From the NCBI GenBank assembly GCA_049698775.1, contig JBAVYM010000007.1:1-64000 (forward strand): a stretch of DNA of 64,000 nucleotides, in the 5' to 3' direction. Position numbers and translations under genes: made by a program. Below, one piece after another: positions 25,372 through 33,436 of this stretch (positions are counted from its first letter, which is position 1; each line of letters begins with the position of its first letter). The notes under the pieces were generated by a model. That model made no database searches. It was not told where the DNA came from and worked only from the letters and a program-made list of their open reading frames with translations. The DNA comes from REEB76 sp049698775. Lineage in GTDB: Bacteria; Pseudomonadota; Gammaproteobacteria; Natronospirales; REEB76.

Positions 25372-27117
25372 ATGGCGCGTATTCCACAAGCCTTCATTGA
25401 CGAACTCATCAGCCGCGTGGACATCGTGGAAGTGATTGACGCGCGCGTGCCGCTCAAAAAACACGGCCGGGAATTCACCGCGTGCTGTCCTTTCCATAAC
25501 GAGAAAACCCCGTCTTTCACCGTCAGTCCCACCAAACAGTTCTTCCATTGTTTCGGCTGTGGCGTCCACGGCACCGCGCTCGGTTTTCTCATGGATTACG
25601 AACACCTGGATTTCGTGGAAGCCGTGCGCCAGCTCGCGTCCCTGGTTGGCATGGAGGTGCCACTGGACGCAGGCGAAACCCGCTCGGATCAGGTGCCGTT
25701 GTACGCCGCGCTGGATCAGGCTGCGCGTATTTACCGCGAAGCGCTCAAACACAATTCGCCGGCGATTGCGTATCTCAAACACCGCGGTCTGAGCGGCGAG
25801 ATCGCGGCGGAATTCGGCATCGGTTTCGCGCCCTCAGGTTGGGACACGCTGCTCACGGCCCTGGGCAAGGACGACGCGGCGCAAAAAAATCTGTTGGCGG
25901 CGGGGCTGGTTATCCGCAAGGATGGTGGCGGCTATTACGACCGTTTCCGCGAACGTATCGTGTTCCCGATCCGCGACAGCCGCGGACGCATCATCGCCTT
26001 CGGTGGCCGCGTGCTGGACAAAGAGGAACCAAAATACCTGAATTCGCCGGAAACACCGTTATTCCACAAGGGCCGGGAGCTTTACGGTTTGTATGAAGCG
26101 CGCCAGGCGCTGCGGGACATCCCGCGTTTGCTGGTGGTGGAAGGCTACATGGACGTAGTGGCGCTGCATCAGCACGGCTTGCGCTATGCCGTCGCCACGC
26201 TCGGCACCGCGACCACCGCTGATCACCTGCAACGCCTGTTCCGCGTGACCGCGGAAGTTGTGTTCTGTTTCGATGGCGACCGCGCCGGCCGGGGAGCGGC
26301 CTGGCGGGCGCTGGAAAACGTCCTGCCCGAAGCGCACGAGGGCCGGCAGATCAAATTCCTGTTCCTGCCGGAAGGCGAAGACCCGGACAGCCTGGTGCGC
26401 AAGGAAGGCAAAGATGCCTTCGAGGCCCGCTTAAAGGATGCAGTGCCCTTGTCCCGCTTTCTCCTGGACAGCCTCGCTTCCCAAACCGACGTGAGCAGCT
26501 TGGACGGCCGGGCGCGGCTGGTGGAACTGGCCCGGCCGCACTTGGCCCGCCTGCCCGCGGGGGTCTATCGGGAAATGCTGGTGGCGGAACTCGAGCAGCG
26601 GGCCCAAGTGAATCCCGGAAAATTGTCTATGCTTAGTCAGACGCTGGCCGGGCCGCGGCCGAGGGCTGCGTCTCCAGGCCGGCCGACCCTCACGGGACCG
26701 GTCCGCAAGGCCATCGCCCTGTTGCTCAACCAGCCGGCGCTGGCGGCCTTGGCAGGCGACCCTGCAGCCCTGGAGGGCTCGGGGCTCAAGGGTGCGGAAG
26801 TGCTGAAGACGGTGCTGGAATTCGCTCTGGCCCACCCCCATATTTCCGGGGCGGGCCTGCTGGAGCACTGGCGGGACACGGAAACCGGGAGCTATTTGAT
26901 GAAACTTGCCCAGGCGGAACTGGTCACCCCGGCAGAGGCCATGCCAAGCGAATTCAAGGCCGTCATGGCGGACTTGGTAGGCGGCCGACCGGATGACCGG
27001 CGCTTCATGGAATTGCGCGCGAAAGTGGAAAGCATGGGCTTTGAGGCCCTGACCGAGCCGGAAAAGCTCGAGTTTCGGCGGCTTCACATACGGCGTCCGA
27101 GCGGGCCCAAGCCATGA
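25372..27117 (+). CDS. dnaG: DNA primase
   Basis: 581 residues from ATG 25372 (MARIPQAFID, the family start). It makes RNA primers at the replication fork. The CHC2 zinc-binding domain has CCPFHNEKTPSF and FHCFGCGVHG; the RNA polymerase core has FGGRVLDKEEPKYLNSPET; the Toprim domain has VVEGYMDVVALHQ and FDGDRAGRGAAW. The C-terminal helicase-binding part (from about 430) is less conserved. There is no RBS before 25372; an in-frame ATG at 25318 has GAGG 5 nt upstream and would add 18 hydrophobic residues, probably an effect of the repeat in between. Confidence 0.95.
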   Translation: MARIPQAFIDELISRVDIVEVIDARVPLKKHGREFTACCPFHNEKTPSFTVSPTKQFFHCFGCGVHGTALGFLMDYEHLDFVEAVRQLASLVGMEVPLDAGETRSDQVPLYAALDQAARIYREALKHNSPAIAYLKHRGLSGEIAAEFGIGFAPSGWDTLLTALGKDDAAQKNLLAAGLVIRKDGGGYYDRFRERIVFPIRDSRGRIIAFGGRVLDKEEPKYLNSPETPLFHKGRELYGLYEARQALRDIPRLLVVEGYMDVVALHQHGLRYAVATLGTATTADHLQRLFRVTAEVVFCFDGDRAGRGAAWRALENVLPEAHEGRQIKFLFLPEGEDPDSLVRKEGKDAFEARLKDAVPLSRFLLDSLASQTDVSSLDGRARLVELARPHLARLPAGVYREMLVAELEQRAQVNPGKLSMLSQTLAGPRPRAASPGRPTLTGPVRKAIALLLNQPALAALAGDPAALEGSGLKGAEVLKTVLEFALAHPHISGAGLLEHWRDTETGSYLMKLAQAELVTPAEAMPSEFKAVMADLVGGRPDDRRFMELRAKVESMGFEALTEPEKLEFRRLHIRRPSGPKP

Positions 27118-27151
27118 AGCAGTTGATTTACCTGGAAAAACTGAGGTTTTC

Positions 27152-27160
27152 TGATAAAAT
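27152..27160 (+). promoter_or_regulatory. Possible extended -10 promoter before rpoD
   Basis: TGATAAAAT fits TGN plus a -10 hexamer; no good -35 at the right distance. About 50 nt before the rpoD ATG, with a terminator-like hairpin in the leader. Confidence 0.35.
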
Positions 27161-27174
27161 TAGCGGTTCACTTC

Positions 27175-27198
27175 CGGCGCCGACCAGGCGCCGTTTTT
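27175..27198 (+). terminator. Terminator between dnaG and rpoD
   Basis: Perfect 7-bp stem CGGCGCC / GGCGCCG, GACCA loop, then TTTTT. It lies just 14 nt before the rpoD start, so it is either the end of dnaG or a leader attenuator. Confidence 0.75.
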
Positions 27199-27211
27199 CG
27201 CACGAGACACC

Positions 27212-29143
27212 ATGAACGACCTGAACGAAGACAAACAATCGAAGCTCAAGCTCCTGATCGCCAAGGGCAAGGAGCAAGGCTACCTCACGTATGCGGAAGT
27301 GAACGATCACTTGCCCAATGAGATCGTTGATCCGGAACAGATTGAAGAAATCGTTGCGATGATCAACGACATGGGCATCCCGGTGCACGAGGAAGCCCCG
27401 GACGCTGATACCCTGTTGCTGACCGATGCGGCCGCTTCCAACGCTGACGAAGAAGCTGCGGAAGAAGCTGCGGCGGCGCTCGCCGCGCTGGACGCCGAAT
27501 TTGGCCGTACCACCGATCCGGTGCGTATGTACATGCGCGAGATGGGCACGGTGGAACTGCTCACCCGCGAAGGCGAAATCCGCATCGCCAAGCGCATCGA
27601 GGAAGGCCTGACTCAGGTGCTGTCCTCGGTGGCCACCTATCCCGCTTCCTCGGCACTGCTGCTCTCGGAATACGCCGGCGTGGCCGAAGGCCGCACCAAA
27701 CTCACAGACATCATCTCCGGCTTTATTGATATGAACGCCGACATGCCGGTGCAGGAAACATCTGCCCCAGTTGCGGATGCGCCTGCTGTCACCGAAACCT
27801 TGCACACAGTGGAAGACGGCGAGGAAAGCGAGGAAGAAGAAGTTCCGGCCAAGACCAAACCCGCCAAGGCGGGCGAGGATGAGGAAAGCGACGCGGATGC
27901 AGAATCGAATCCAGCGGACACCGGACCCGATCCGGAGGAAACCGCGCGCCGCTTTGCGCAGTTGAAGAAACTGCATGACAAGGCGGTCAAGACTATCGTG
28001 AAACATGGCACCGCTCACAAGAGCACCATCCGCGTGCGCAAGCAGTTAGCCGAAACGCTAATGCAATTGAAACTCACCCCGCGCATGACCGACATGCTCA
28101 CCGGCGGTTTGCGCCATCGAGTGGACACGATTCGTGCCCACGAGCGGCAGATCATGGCCCTGTGTGTCTCCAAGGCCGGCATGCCGCGCAAGGATTTCAT
28201 CAAGAGCTTTCCTGAAAACGAAACCAACACTCGCTGGATTGACCGCCAGATCAAATCCAAACGCAAATGGTCCTCGGCGCTCGGTAGACAGAAGGAAGAA
28301 GTGATGCGGCTGCAGCACCGGCTCACCACCATCGAACACGAGGCGTATCTCTCAATCCACGAGCTCAAGGAGATCAACCGCCAGATGTCCATCGGCGAGG
28401 CCAAAGCGCGCCGCGCCAAGAAGGAAATGGTGGAAGCCAACCTGCGTTTGGTAATTTCCATCGCCAAGAAATACACCAACCGTGGCCTGCAATTCCTGGA
28501 CCTCATCCAGGAAGGCAACATCGGGCTCATGAAAGCAGTGGACAAGTTTGAATACCGCCGCGGCTACAAGTTCTCGACCTATGCAACTTGGTGGATTCGC
28601 CAGGCCATCACCCGTTCCATCGCCGATCAGGCGCGCACCATCCGCATACCAGTGCATATGATCGAGACCATCAACAAGTTGAACCGAATCTCGCGCACCA
28701 TGTTGCAGGAAATGGGCCGCGAGCCGACGCCGGACGAACTCGCGGTGAAGATGGAAATGCCCGAGGATAAAGTGCGCAAGGTGCTCAAGATCGCCAAGGA
28801 ACCCATCTCCATGGAAACCCCCATCGGCGATGACGAGGATTCCCATCTGGGCGACTTCATCGAAGATTCCTCGGTGACCTCGCCGGCGGACGCGGCCACC
28901 AATGAAAGCCTGCGGGAGCAGACGCACTCAGTGCTGGCGAGCCTTACCCCGCGCGAAGCCAAGGTGTTGCGCATGCGCTTCGGCATAGACATGAACACCG
29001 ATCACACGCTGGAAGAAGTCGGCAAGCAGTTTGATGTGACCCGTGAACGCATCCGCCAGATCGAAGCCAAGGCGCTGCGTAAACTGCGGCACCCGTCGCG
29101 GTCCGACCAACTGCGCAGCTTCCTGGATGAGTCATCGTCCTAA
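27212..29143 (+). CDS. rpoD: RNA polymerase primary sigma factor (sigma-70)
   Basis: 643 residues, close to the usual gammaproteobacterial length. Region 1.1 is at the N-terminus, region 1.2 at GRTTDPVRMYMREMGTVELL. An acidic Glu/Asp-rich non-conserved insert (about 190-245) follows. Region 2 contains LRLVISIAKKYTNRGLQFLD and the melting region TYATWWIRQAITRSI. Region 3 carries the VHMIETINKLNR block, and region 4 ends with GKQFDVTRERIRQIEAKAL, the -35-binding helix. It directs transcription of housekeeping genes. A strong terminator follows. Confidence 0.97.
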   Translation: MNDLNEDKQSKLKLLIAKGKEQGYLTYAEVNDHLPNEIVDPEQIEEIVAMINDMGIPVHEEAPDADTLLLTDAAASNADEEAAEEAAAALAALDAEFGRTTDPVRMYMREMGTVELLTREGEIRIAKRIEEGLTQVLSSVATYPASSALLLSEYAGVAEGRTKLTDIISGFIDMNADMPVQETSAPVADAPAVTETLHTVEDGEESEEEEVPAKTKPAKAGEDEESDADAESNPADTGPDPEETARRFAQLKKLHDKAVKTIVKHGTAHKSTIRVRKQLAETLMQLKLTPRMTDMLTGGLRHRVDTIRAHERQIMALCVSKAGMPRKDFIKSFPENETNTRWIDRQIKSKRKWSSALGRQKEEVMRLQHRLTTIEHEAYLSIHELKEINRQMSIGEAKARRAKKEMVEANLRLVISIAKKYTNRGLQFLDLIQEGNIGLMKAVDKFEYRRGYKFSTYATWWIRQAITRSIADQARTIRIPVHMIETINKLNRISRTMLQEMGREPTPDELAVKMEMPEDKVRKVLKIAKEPISMETPIGDDEDSHLGDFIEDSSVTSPADAATNESLREQTHSVLASLTPREAKVLRMRFGIDMNTDHTLEEVGKQFDVTRERIRQIEAKALRKLRHPSRSDQLRSFLDESSS

Positions 29144-29164
29144 TAAACTTGCATCGTTAATCAG

Positions 29165-29196
29165 CAAAGGCCGCATCCAGTGCGGCCTTTGTATTT
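29165..29196 (+). terminator. Terminator of rpoD
   Basis: Perfect 10-bp stem AAAGGCCGCA / TGCGGCCTTT with a TCCAG loop, then GTATTT. Its end adjoins the tRNA promoter. Confidence 0.85.
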
Positions 29197-29205
29197 AAAC
29201 GGTAC

Positions 29206-29214
29206 TGTTATAAT
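29206..29214 (+). promoter_or_regulatory. Extended -10 promoter of tRNA-Ile
   Basis: TGTTATAAT: TGN followed by a perfect TATAAT (29209-29214), 17 nt before the tRNA. The -35 side (TTTGTA at 29188) overlaps the rpoD terminator tail with a short spacer. Confidence 0.55.
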
Positions 29215-29231
29215 CCGGTCGCGAAAGATGT

Positions 29232-29544
29232 GGGCCTGTAGCTCAGTTGGTTAGAGCAGGGGACTCATCGAAATGGTGACTCTGTGTTGAAAGATGCAGA
29301 TGCAAACGGGATGAATTCAGGGAAACCTTCACGGCTTGGCCACTGGCAACCCTGAGCCAAACCGGCGGTACACCGCCGGAAGGTGCAGAGACTACCTGAG
29401 GGCTGCAGCGCCCTTAATAACAGGTTCGAGCTTCCCGCACCCTACCAGCACATGCTGCGGGTGATGAGATAGTCCACCCCTACCGGAAACGGCGGGAACA
29501 TGTGAATCCCTTGGTCGAAGGTTCGAGTCCTTCCGGGCCCACCA
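29232..29544 (+). tRNA. tRNA-Ile(CAU), split by a group I intron
   Basis: Exons 29232-29268 and 29505-29544 join to a 77-nt tRNA with encoded CCA. Acceptor GGGCCTG pairs with CGGGCCC (one G-U); D-arm GCTC/GAGC; TTCGAGT T-loop; anticodon stem closing the loop CTCATAA with anticodon CAT at 29266-29268. The sequence matches the minor isoleucine tRNA whose C34 is changed to lysidine to read AUA, not an initiator or elongator methionine tRNA. The intron lies directly after the anticodon, so the gene makes no tRNA until spliced. Confidence 0.9.
29269..29504 (+). ncRNA. Group I self-splicing intron in tRNA-Ile(CAU)
   Basis: 236 nt. The 5' splice site follows U29268; the intron GGUGA segment can pair with UCAU of the exon as P1 with a U-G at the cut. 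The core elements are in order: the P/Q region (AATTCAGGGAAACCT, then CAACCCTGAGCC), R (GTGCAGAGACTA, about 29384-29395) and S (GAGATAGTCC), which form P3-P4-P6-P7. It ends with G29504 (omega G). There is no reading frame, so it carries no homing endonuclease. Introns of this small type are known in tRNA-Ile(CAU) of Azoarcus (205 nt). Confidence 0.88.
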
Positions 29545-30183
29545 TTACTGACGGTAACGGAGATATATCAGCGCTGCAACTGTATCCGCGGTCCGTGTGA
29601 ATATTTCAACTGGCACAGACCGGGAAGCGCATGTTTGTTTTTCAACAAGCAGCGTGTGATGTTCATTTAATTCCAGCGGAATCGTCCCCACGCCATCCAG
29701 TAAAGCTCTGCCCTTGAAACAATAGACCAATAGAGTTTCAGTGGCTGCGCGCCAGATCAGTGTTTGTCCTGGTTGTTTCACGATCTCGAGGTGACACGTC
29801 AGTCTCGTACGCAAGATCATCACGTTGAAATCCCGCACCAGCCCGGCGAGCAACCGGCATTGGGTGTGCCACTCGCCTTTGAAGTTGAACGGCACAAATC
29901 TCTGTTCGATGCGCTGGGGCGGGGCAGCGTCAAAGCTGAGTTCCATGCCAGCGCCTTCGGCCAGCAAGATGGTACGGTCATAACCAGGGAAGCTTGAAAA
30001 CTCGCAATCGGTATCTACCCCTGCGAGACTCACGCGCCAGTCGAAAGGTTTGCCGTTCAACCCCGCGTCCGCGGGGGATGCCGCGATTTCCGTGGTCAAC
30101 CCCAAGCCGTTTTTCCAGCGCATGCGGCGGTAATCGGCGAGAGTCAGAAGATGCAGGCCTGTCGCGAGCGTACGCACGGTCAC
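29545..30183 (-). CDS. HutD/Ves family cupin-like protein
   Basis: 212 residues. HutD/Ves hallmarks: RRMRWKNGLGLTTEIA at the N-terminus, FDWRVSLAGVDTDCEFSSFPG, and ILLAEGAGMEL. The family forms a double cupin barrel; its role is uncertain (HutD is linked to histidine use, Ves to cold stress). There are no hut genes nearby. The stop codon abuts the CCA end of the convergent tRNA. Confidence 0.85.
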   Translation of the reverse strand: MTVRTLATGLHLLTLADYRRMRWKNGLGLTTEIAASPADAGLNGKPFDWRVSLAGVDTDCEFSSFPGYDRTILLAEGAGMELSFDAAPPQRIEQRFVPFNFKGEWHTQCRLLAGLVRDFNVMILRTRLTCHLEIVKQPGQTLIWRAATETLLVYCFKGRALLDGVGTIPLELNEHHTLLVEKQTCASRSVPVEIFTRTADTVAALIYLRYRQ

Positions 30184-30206
30184 CTTTGCTTCGGGGACAG
30201 CCGTGT

Positions 30207-30875
30207 TCAGGGTTGGCTGTACTTGGCCTGGTAGGCCAGTCCCATGAGCAGGATGCGCAAGGTGCCCAGTAACTGCTCGGTAAGGTTCACCCGAAACAGC
30301 ACAAATTCCGGCTCTTCAAGTACGGCTTCAACCACCTCGGACGATTCGGCGAGATGTTCAAAACCGATGACCAGTGCATCGAACTTGAGCAACAGGTCCG
30401 CGCCCTGGCCGGGCTTCAGAAACGGCAGGCAGGCTTCCAGCAGCGCGCCAGTGTGCAGCACGCGTTCCCTGAGTTGGGTTTTGAAACGCCGCAGTGTCGC
30501 GTGGTCCACGTTGCGTTCCAGTACCGTGTGCAGTATGGCGACGAGCCGCAGGAACGACGGCCGGTCATCCAGTGAATCGCTCATGAGTTGCAGCACGTTG
30601 TCGAAACTCGCGTGCTGGCGGTTCTTTTCCAGACCCGCGTCCAGTTCGTCGAACCAGCGGCCGAGCTCTTCCTCGTAGAGGGCCAGGAACAGTTCTTCCT
30701 TGCTACGGAAGTACAGATACAAGGTGCCCTTGGCGAGATCCGCATCGGCGGCGATGCGGTCCATGGTGAGGGCGTCGTAAGGCGTATCGGCGAAACGTGC
30801 CAAGGCGACTTTGAGAATATCCGTGCGTCGCATTTGTTTCTGCGCGTCGGTCACGGCTCGGTTGAGATTAGCCAT
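30207..30875 (-). CDS. TetR/AcrR family transcriptional regulator
   Basis: 222 residues. N-terminal HTH (about 15-62): ILKVALARFADTPYDALTMDRIAADADLAKGTLYLYF, the last part being the TetR recognition helix. The C-terminal ligand domain (65-222) is helical without a recognisable ligand class. Two palindromic operators lie 16-49 bp before its start, so it probably represses itself. The operators lie between its start and the end of rlmJ, and its regulated partner is not obvious: neighbours are hutD-like downstream and rlmJ upstream, all on the same strand. Confidence 0.88.
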   Translation of the reverse strand: MANLNRAVTDAQKQMRRTDILKVALARFADTPYDALTMDRIAADADLAKGTLYLYFRSKEELFLALYEEELGRWFDELDAGLEKNRQHASFDNVLQLMSDSLDDRPSFLRLVAILHTVLERNVDHATLRRFKTQLRERVLHTGALLEACLPFLKPGQGADLLLKFDALVIGFEHLAESSEVVEAVLEEPEFVLFRVNLTEQLLGTLRILLMGLAYQAKYSQP

Positions 30876-30890
30876 ATACGGTCTCCCTTA

Positions 30891-30924
30891 TGACTTTTGG
30901 TCATTTATAATTGACCAAAGGTCA
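30891..30924. promoter_or_regulatory. Tandem palindromic operators for the TetR regulator
   Basis: Two 13-bp palindromes: TGACTTTTGGTCA (30891-30903) and TGACCAAAGGTCA (30912-30924). Each is TGAC-N5-GTCA, with centres 21 bp apart, two helix turns. They also form a larger inverted repeat TTTGGTCA-N8-TGACCAAA. AT-rich DNA in the gap (TTTATAAT) looks like a -10 for the regulator. Confidence 0.7.
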
Positions 30925-30944
30925 CTTGTCAAGGATTTATCAAA

Positions 30945-31793
30945 TCATTCGCGGACCAACCAGCGAATATCGTGGCTGCCGGTTTTCGGCGCCAGCACGT
31001 CTTTGAGAAAACTGAGCGCATTGTCGAGGCTCGACTCGCTCTGCCACGGCGGATTGACCACCGCCATGCCACACCCGAAAAAGCCGGGAACCTCCGCTGG
31101 TGCCATGCGAAATTCCGCAAGCAGAATGCGGCGGATGTCTGACTGAAGTAAACCTCGCTCAAAGCGCATGACCGCCGGCACGTCTTTCATTGGATACCAA
31201 AGAGCGTAGGTTCCCATGGACCAGCGGGCATGCGCAACGCGCAATGTATCCAACATGCGGCTGAATTCTTCCGGCTGCTCGAAAGGCGGATCCATGAGCA
31301 CCAGGCCGCGCCGTTCCGCAGGCGGCAGCAGCGCTTTCAGCATTTCGTAACCGTCGCGCAGATGTATTGCCACACGCGGATCGCGGCGGAAACGATCGTG
31401 CAATACACGTTCCTCGTGGGGCTGCAATTCCGCCAGCACCAGGCGATCCTGGGCACGAGCCAAACCAGCCGCCACCATCGGAGAACCGGGATAAAACCGC
31501 GGCGTGACACCGGGGGCAAGCCCGGGGTTGACCGTAGCGACCGCGTCGCACAATTGCATCACCGGCGCCGGTGCCGCACGCCGGCCCACCCACAGCCTGC
31601 CGATACCACCGGCTGATTCATTGGATTTTGTGGCCGCCTCGGCCGCGAGATCATAGACGCCCGCTCCGGCGTGGCTGTCGAAATAAGACCAGGGTACGGG
31701 CTTGCGATTGAGTGCCTCCAGCAACACCGCCAGCACGGTGTGCTTCACAATGTCGGCGAAGTTGCCGGCATGGAAAGCGTGGCGGTAATTCAT
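30945..31793 (-). CDS. rlmJ: 23S rRNA (adenine-2030-N6)-methyltransferase
   Basis: 282 residues. The N-terminus MNYRHAFHAGNFADIVKH is the signature of RlmJ; the catalytic motif is DPPFEQPEEF (D-P-P-F). SAM-binding region near YFDSHAGAGVYDL. It methylates A2030 of 23S rRNA. Length matches E. coli RlmJ. Divergent from the membrane glycosyltransferase at 31855. Confidence 0.95.
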   Translation of the reverse strand: MNYRHAFHAGNFADIVKHTVLAVLLEALNRKPVPWSYFDSHAGAGVYDLAAEAATKSNESAGGIGRLWVGRRAAPAPVMQLCDAVATVNPGLAPGVTPRFYPGSPMVAAGLARAQDRLVLAELQPHEERVLHDRFRRDPRVAIHLRDGYEMLKALLPPAERRGLVLMDPPFEQPEEFSRMLDTLRVAHARWSMGTYALWYPMKDVPAVMRFERGLLQSDIRRILLAEFRMAPAEVPGFFGCGMAVVNPPWQSESSLDNALSFLKDVLAPKTGSHDIRWLVRE

Positions 31794-31854
31794 AGCCTGA
31801 TGATGTCACACAAAGTGTTGCTATGATGCAGCGCCACCCCATACCGCTGCTCGC

Positions 31855-33435
31855 ATGGTCCTGCTCAAACGCCTCAATCCCCTGTACTGGCTGCTGATGG
31901 TGCTGGCAGTTATTTTCGCGTGCGCGCTGTTCAATCACGGGCCGGTGCCATCCATGGAACCGCGTTTCGCGGAAGCGGTGCGCGAGATGCTGGCGCGTGG
32001 CGAATACCTGATTCCCATCAAGAACGGCGTTCCCTACATCGAATACCCGCCGCTGTATTTCTGGCTGGGTTTGTTGGGCAAGGCCATCGGTTTGCCGCTC
32101 ACGGCAGCCATCCGTCTGCCGGGTTATATCGGTTTCCTGCTGTGGGTCGGCTGGTTGGCGCGATTGCAGAAAGACCTGTTCCCCGGCTGGCCGCGCTGGC
32201 TGTTGCCGCTCACTGCCGCGGCGTTACCGGCCATCCTCTACAACTTCTTCACCGCCCAATCCGACAGCCTGCTAATTCTGGGCACACTCATCGCAATGAC
32301 CGGATTCGTGCACTTTCGCACCGACCCCAAACGGCATGGTTTTCCTTGGGAATTATGGCTGGGAGTCCTGCTGGCCACCGCCGCCAAAGGACCGGTGGGA
32401 CTCGCCATCACCCTGCCGGCCATGGCCATCGAGGTAATACTCGCGGCCTTCCTGAGCACTCAGCCGGTCATGAGCGAAACTCACGGTTTCGCCGCGCGCC
32501 TGACCTGGATATTCAGGGAAGCTTGGCGCATGGCGCCCTTGCGCGGCATCGCACTGGCGCTGGTCGGCATCGTGCCTTGGTACATCGCCGCGGGCTTCAC
32601 CGTGAACTGGGAATTCGTGCGCGCGGTGCTGATGTACCAGAACTTCACGCGCTTTTTTGTGGGCTTCGATCATCTGCAACCCTGGTGGCTGTACGCCCAA
32701 AGCATCTGGGGTGATTTGTTCCCGCTGTCGCTGCTGTTCCCTATCGGCATTTATTTCGGCGTCCGCCACATCCGCGAATTCCGCTGGCGTGTGCTGCTGG
32801 TGTGGGCGCTGTTCACCTTGCTGTTCTTCACCGTATCCGCATCCAAACAGAGCAAATACATCCTGCCGGCGGCGCCGGCCATCGCGCTGCTGGCACTGGC
32901 CAGCCTCGCGTTACTGTTCAATCCGCGCTGGAAAACGATCATCCGCGGCGTGCTGCAGGGCTGGGCGGCGGCGTTCATCGTGTTCTTCGGCGCATTGGTA
33001 ATCGTGTGGCTGCCGTTTCATGACCACAGCATCGGTGGTATGCAAGGCTACGAGCAGATCAAGGCGGCGGTGGCGAAAGCGCCCGGTACAATCGTGAACT
33101 TCCAGTGGCCACGGCCCATGACGCTGTACGTACTGGGCGCGCCCATGCCGTATGTGCGCTCCAGCCGTCAACTCTACGATGAGATTCGCGTGGGGAAAAT
33201 CAAACCCGGCGATTACATTCTGGTGAATACCAAATACCTGCCGGACGGCGGTCAGCCAAATGACATGAAATTCCTGCCGGCTCCCGCAGCGCCGGCGTTC
33301 GCGCCAGTGCTGAAAGTCAAAGCCGAGGATCCCATGCTGCTGTACCGGGTGCTGCCGGCCGCGGCGCTAATGCCGATGCCGGTTACACCTGAGCCGGCTC
33401 CGTGGCACTGGTGGGAACAGTTCGATACGGATTGA
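31855..33435 (+). CDS. Membrane glycosyltransferase, ArnT/PMT-like (GT-C fold)
   Basis: 526 residues with about 11-12 transmembrane helices. The first periplasmic loop has EPRFAEAVREML (the conserved acidic pair around PSMEPR, as in ArnT) and YIEYPPLYFWL. These families transfer sugars from undecaprenyl carriers on the outer face of the inner membrane. C-terminal about 100 residues form a soluble domain. The acceptor is unknown; lipid A or protein are the family precedents. It ends 1 bp from the convergent EamA gene. Confidence 0.82.
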   Translation: MVLLKRLNPLYWLLMVLAVIFACALFNHGPVPSMEPRFAEAVREMLARGEYLIPIKNGVPYIEYPPLYFWLGLLGKAIGLPLTAAIRLPGYIGFLLWVGWLARLQKDLFPGWPRWLLPLTAAALPAILYNFFTAQSDSLLILGTLIAMTGFVHFRTDPKRHGFPWELWLGVLLATAAKGPVGLAITLPAMAIEVILAAFLSTQPVMSETHGFAARLTWIFREAWRMAPLRGIALALVGIVPWYIAAGFTVNWEFVRAVLMYQNFTRFFVGFDHLQPWWLYAQSIWGDLFPLSLLFPIGIYFGVRHIREFRWRVLLVWALFTLLFFTVSASKQSKYILPAAPAIALLALASLALLFNPRWKTIIRGVLQGWAAAFIVFFGALVIVWLPFHDHSIGGMQGYEQIKAAVAKAPGTIVNFQWPRPMTLYVLGAPMPYVRSSRQLYDEIRVGKIKPGDYILVNTKYLPDGGQPNDMKFLPAPAAPAFAPVLKVKAEDPMLLYRVLPAAALMPMPVTPEPAPWHWWEQFDTD

Positions 33436-33436
33436 A

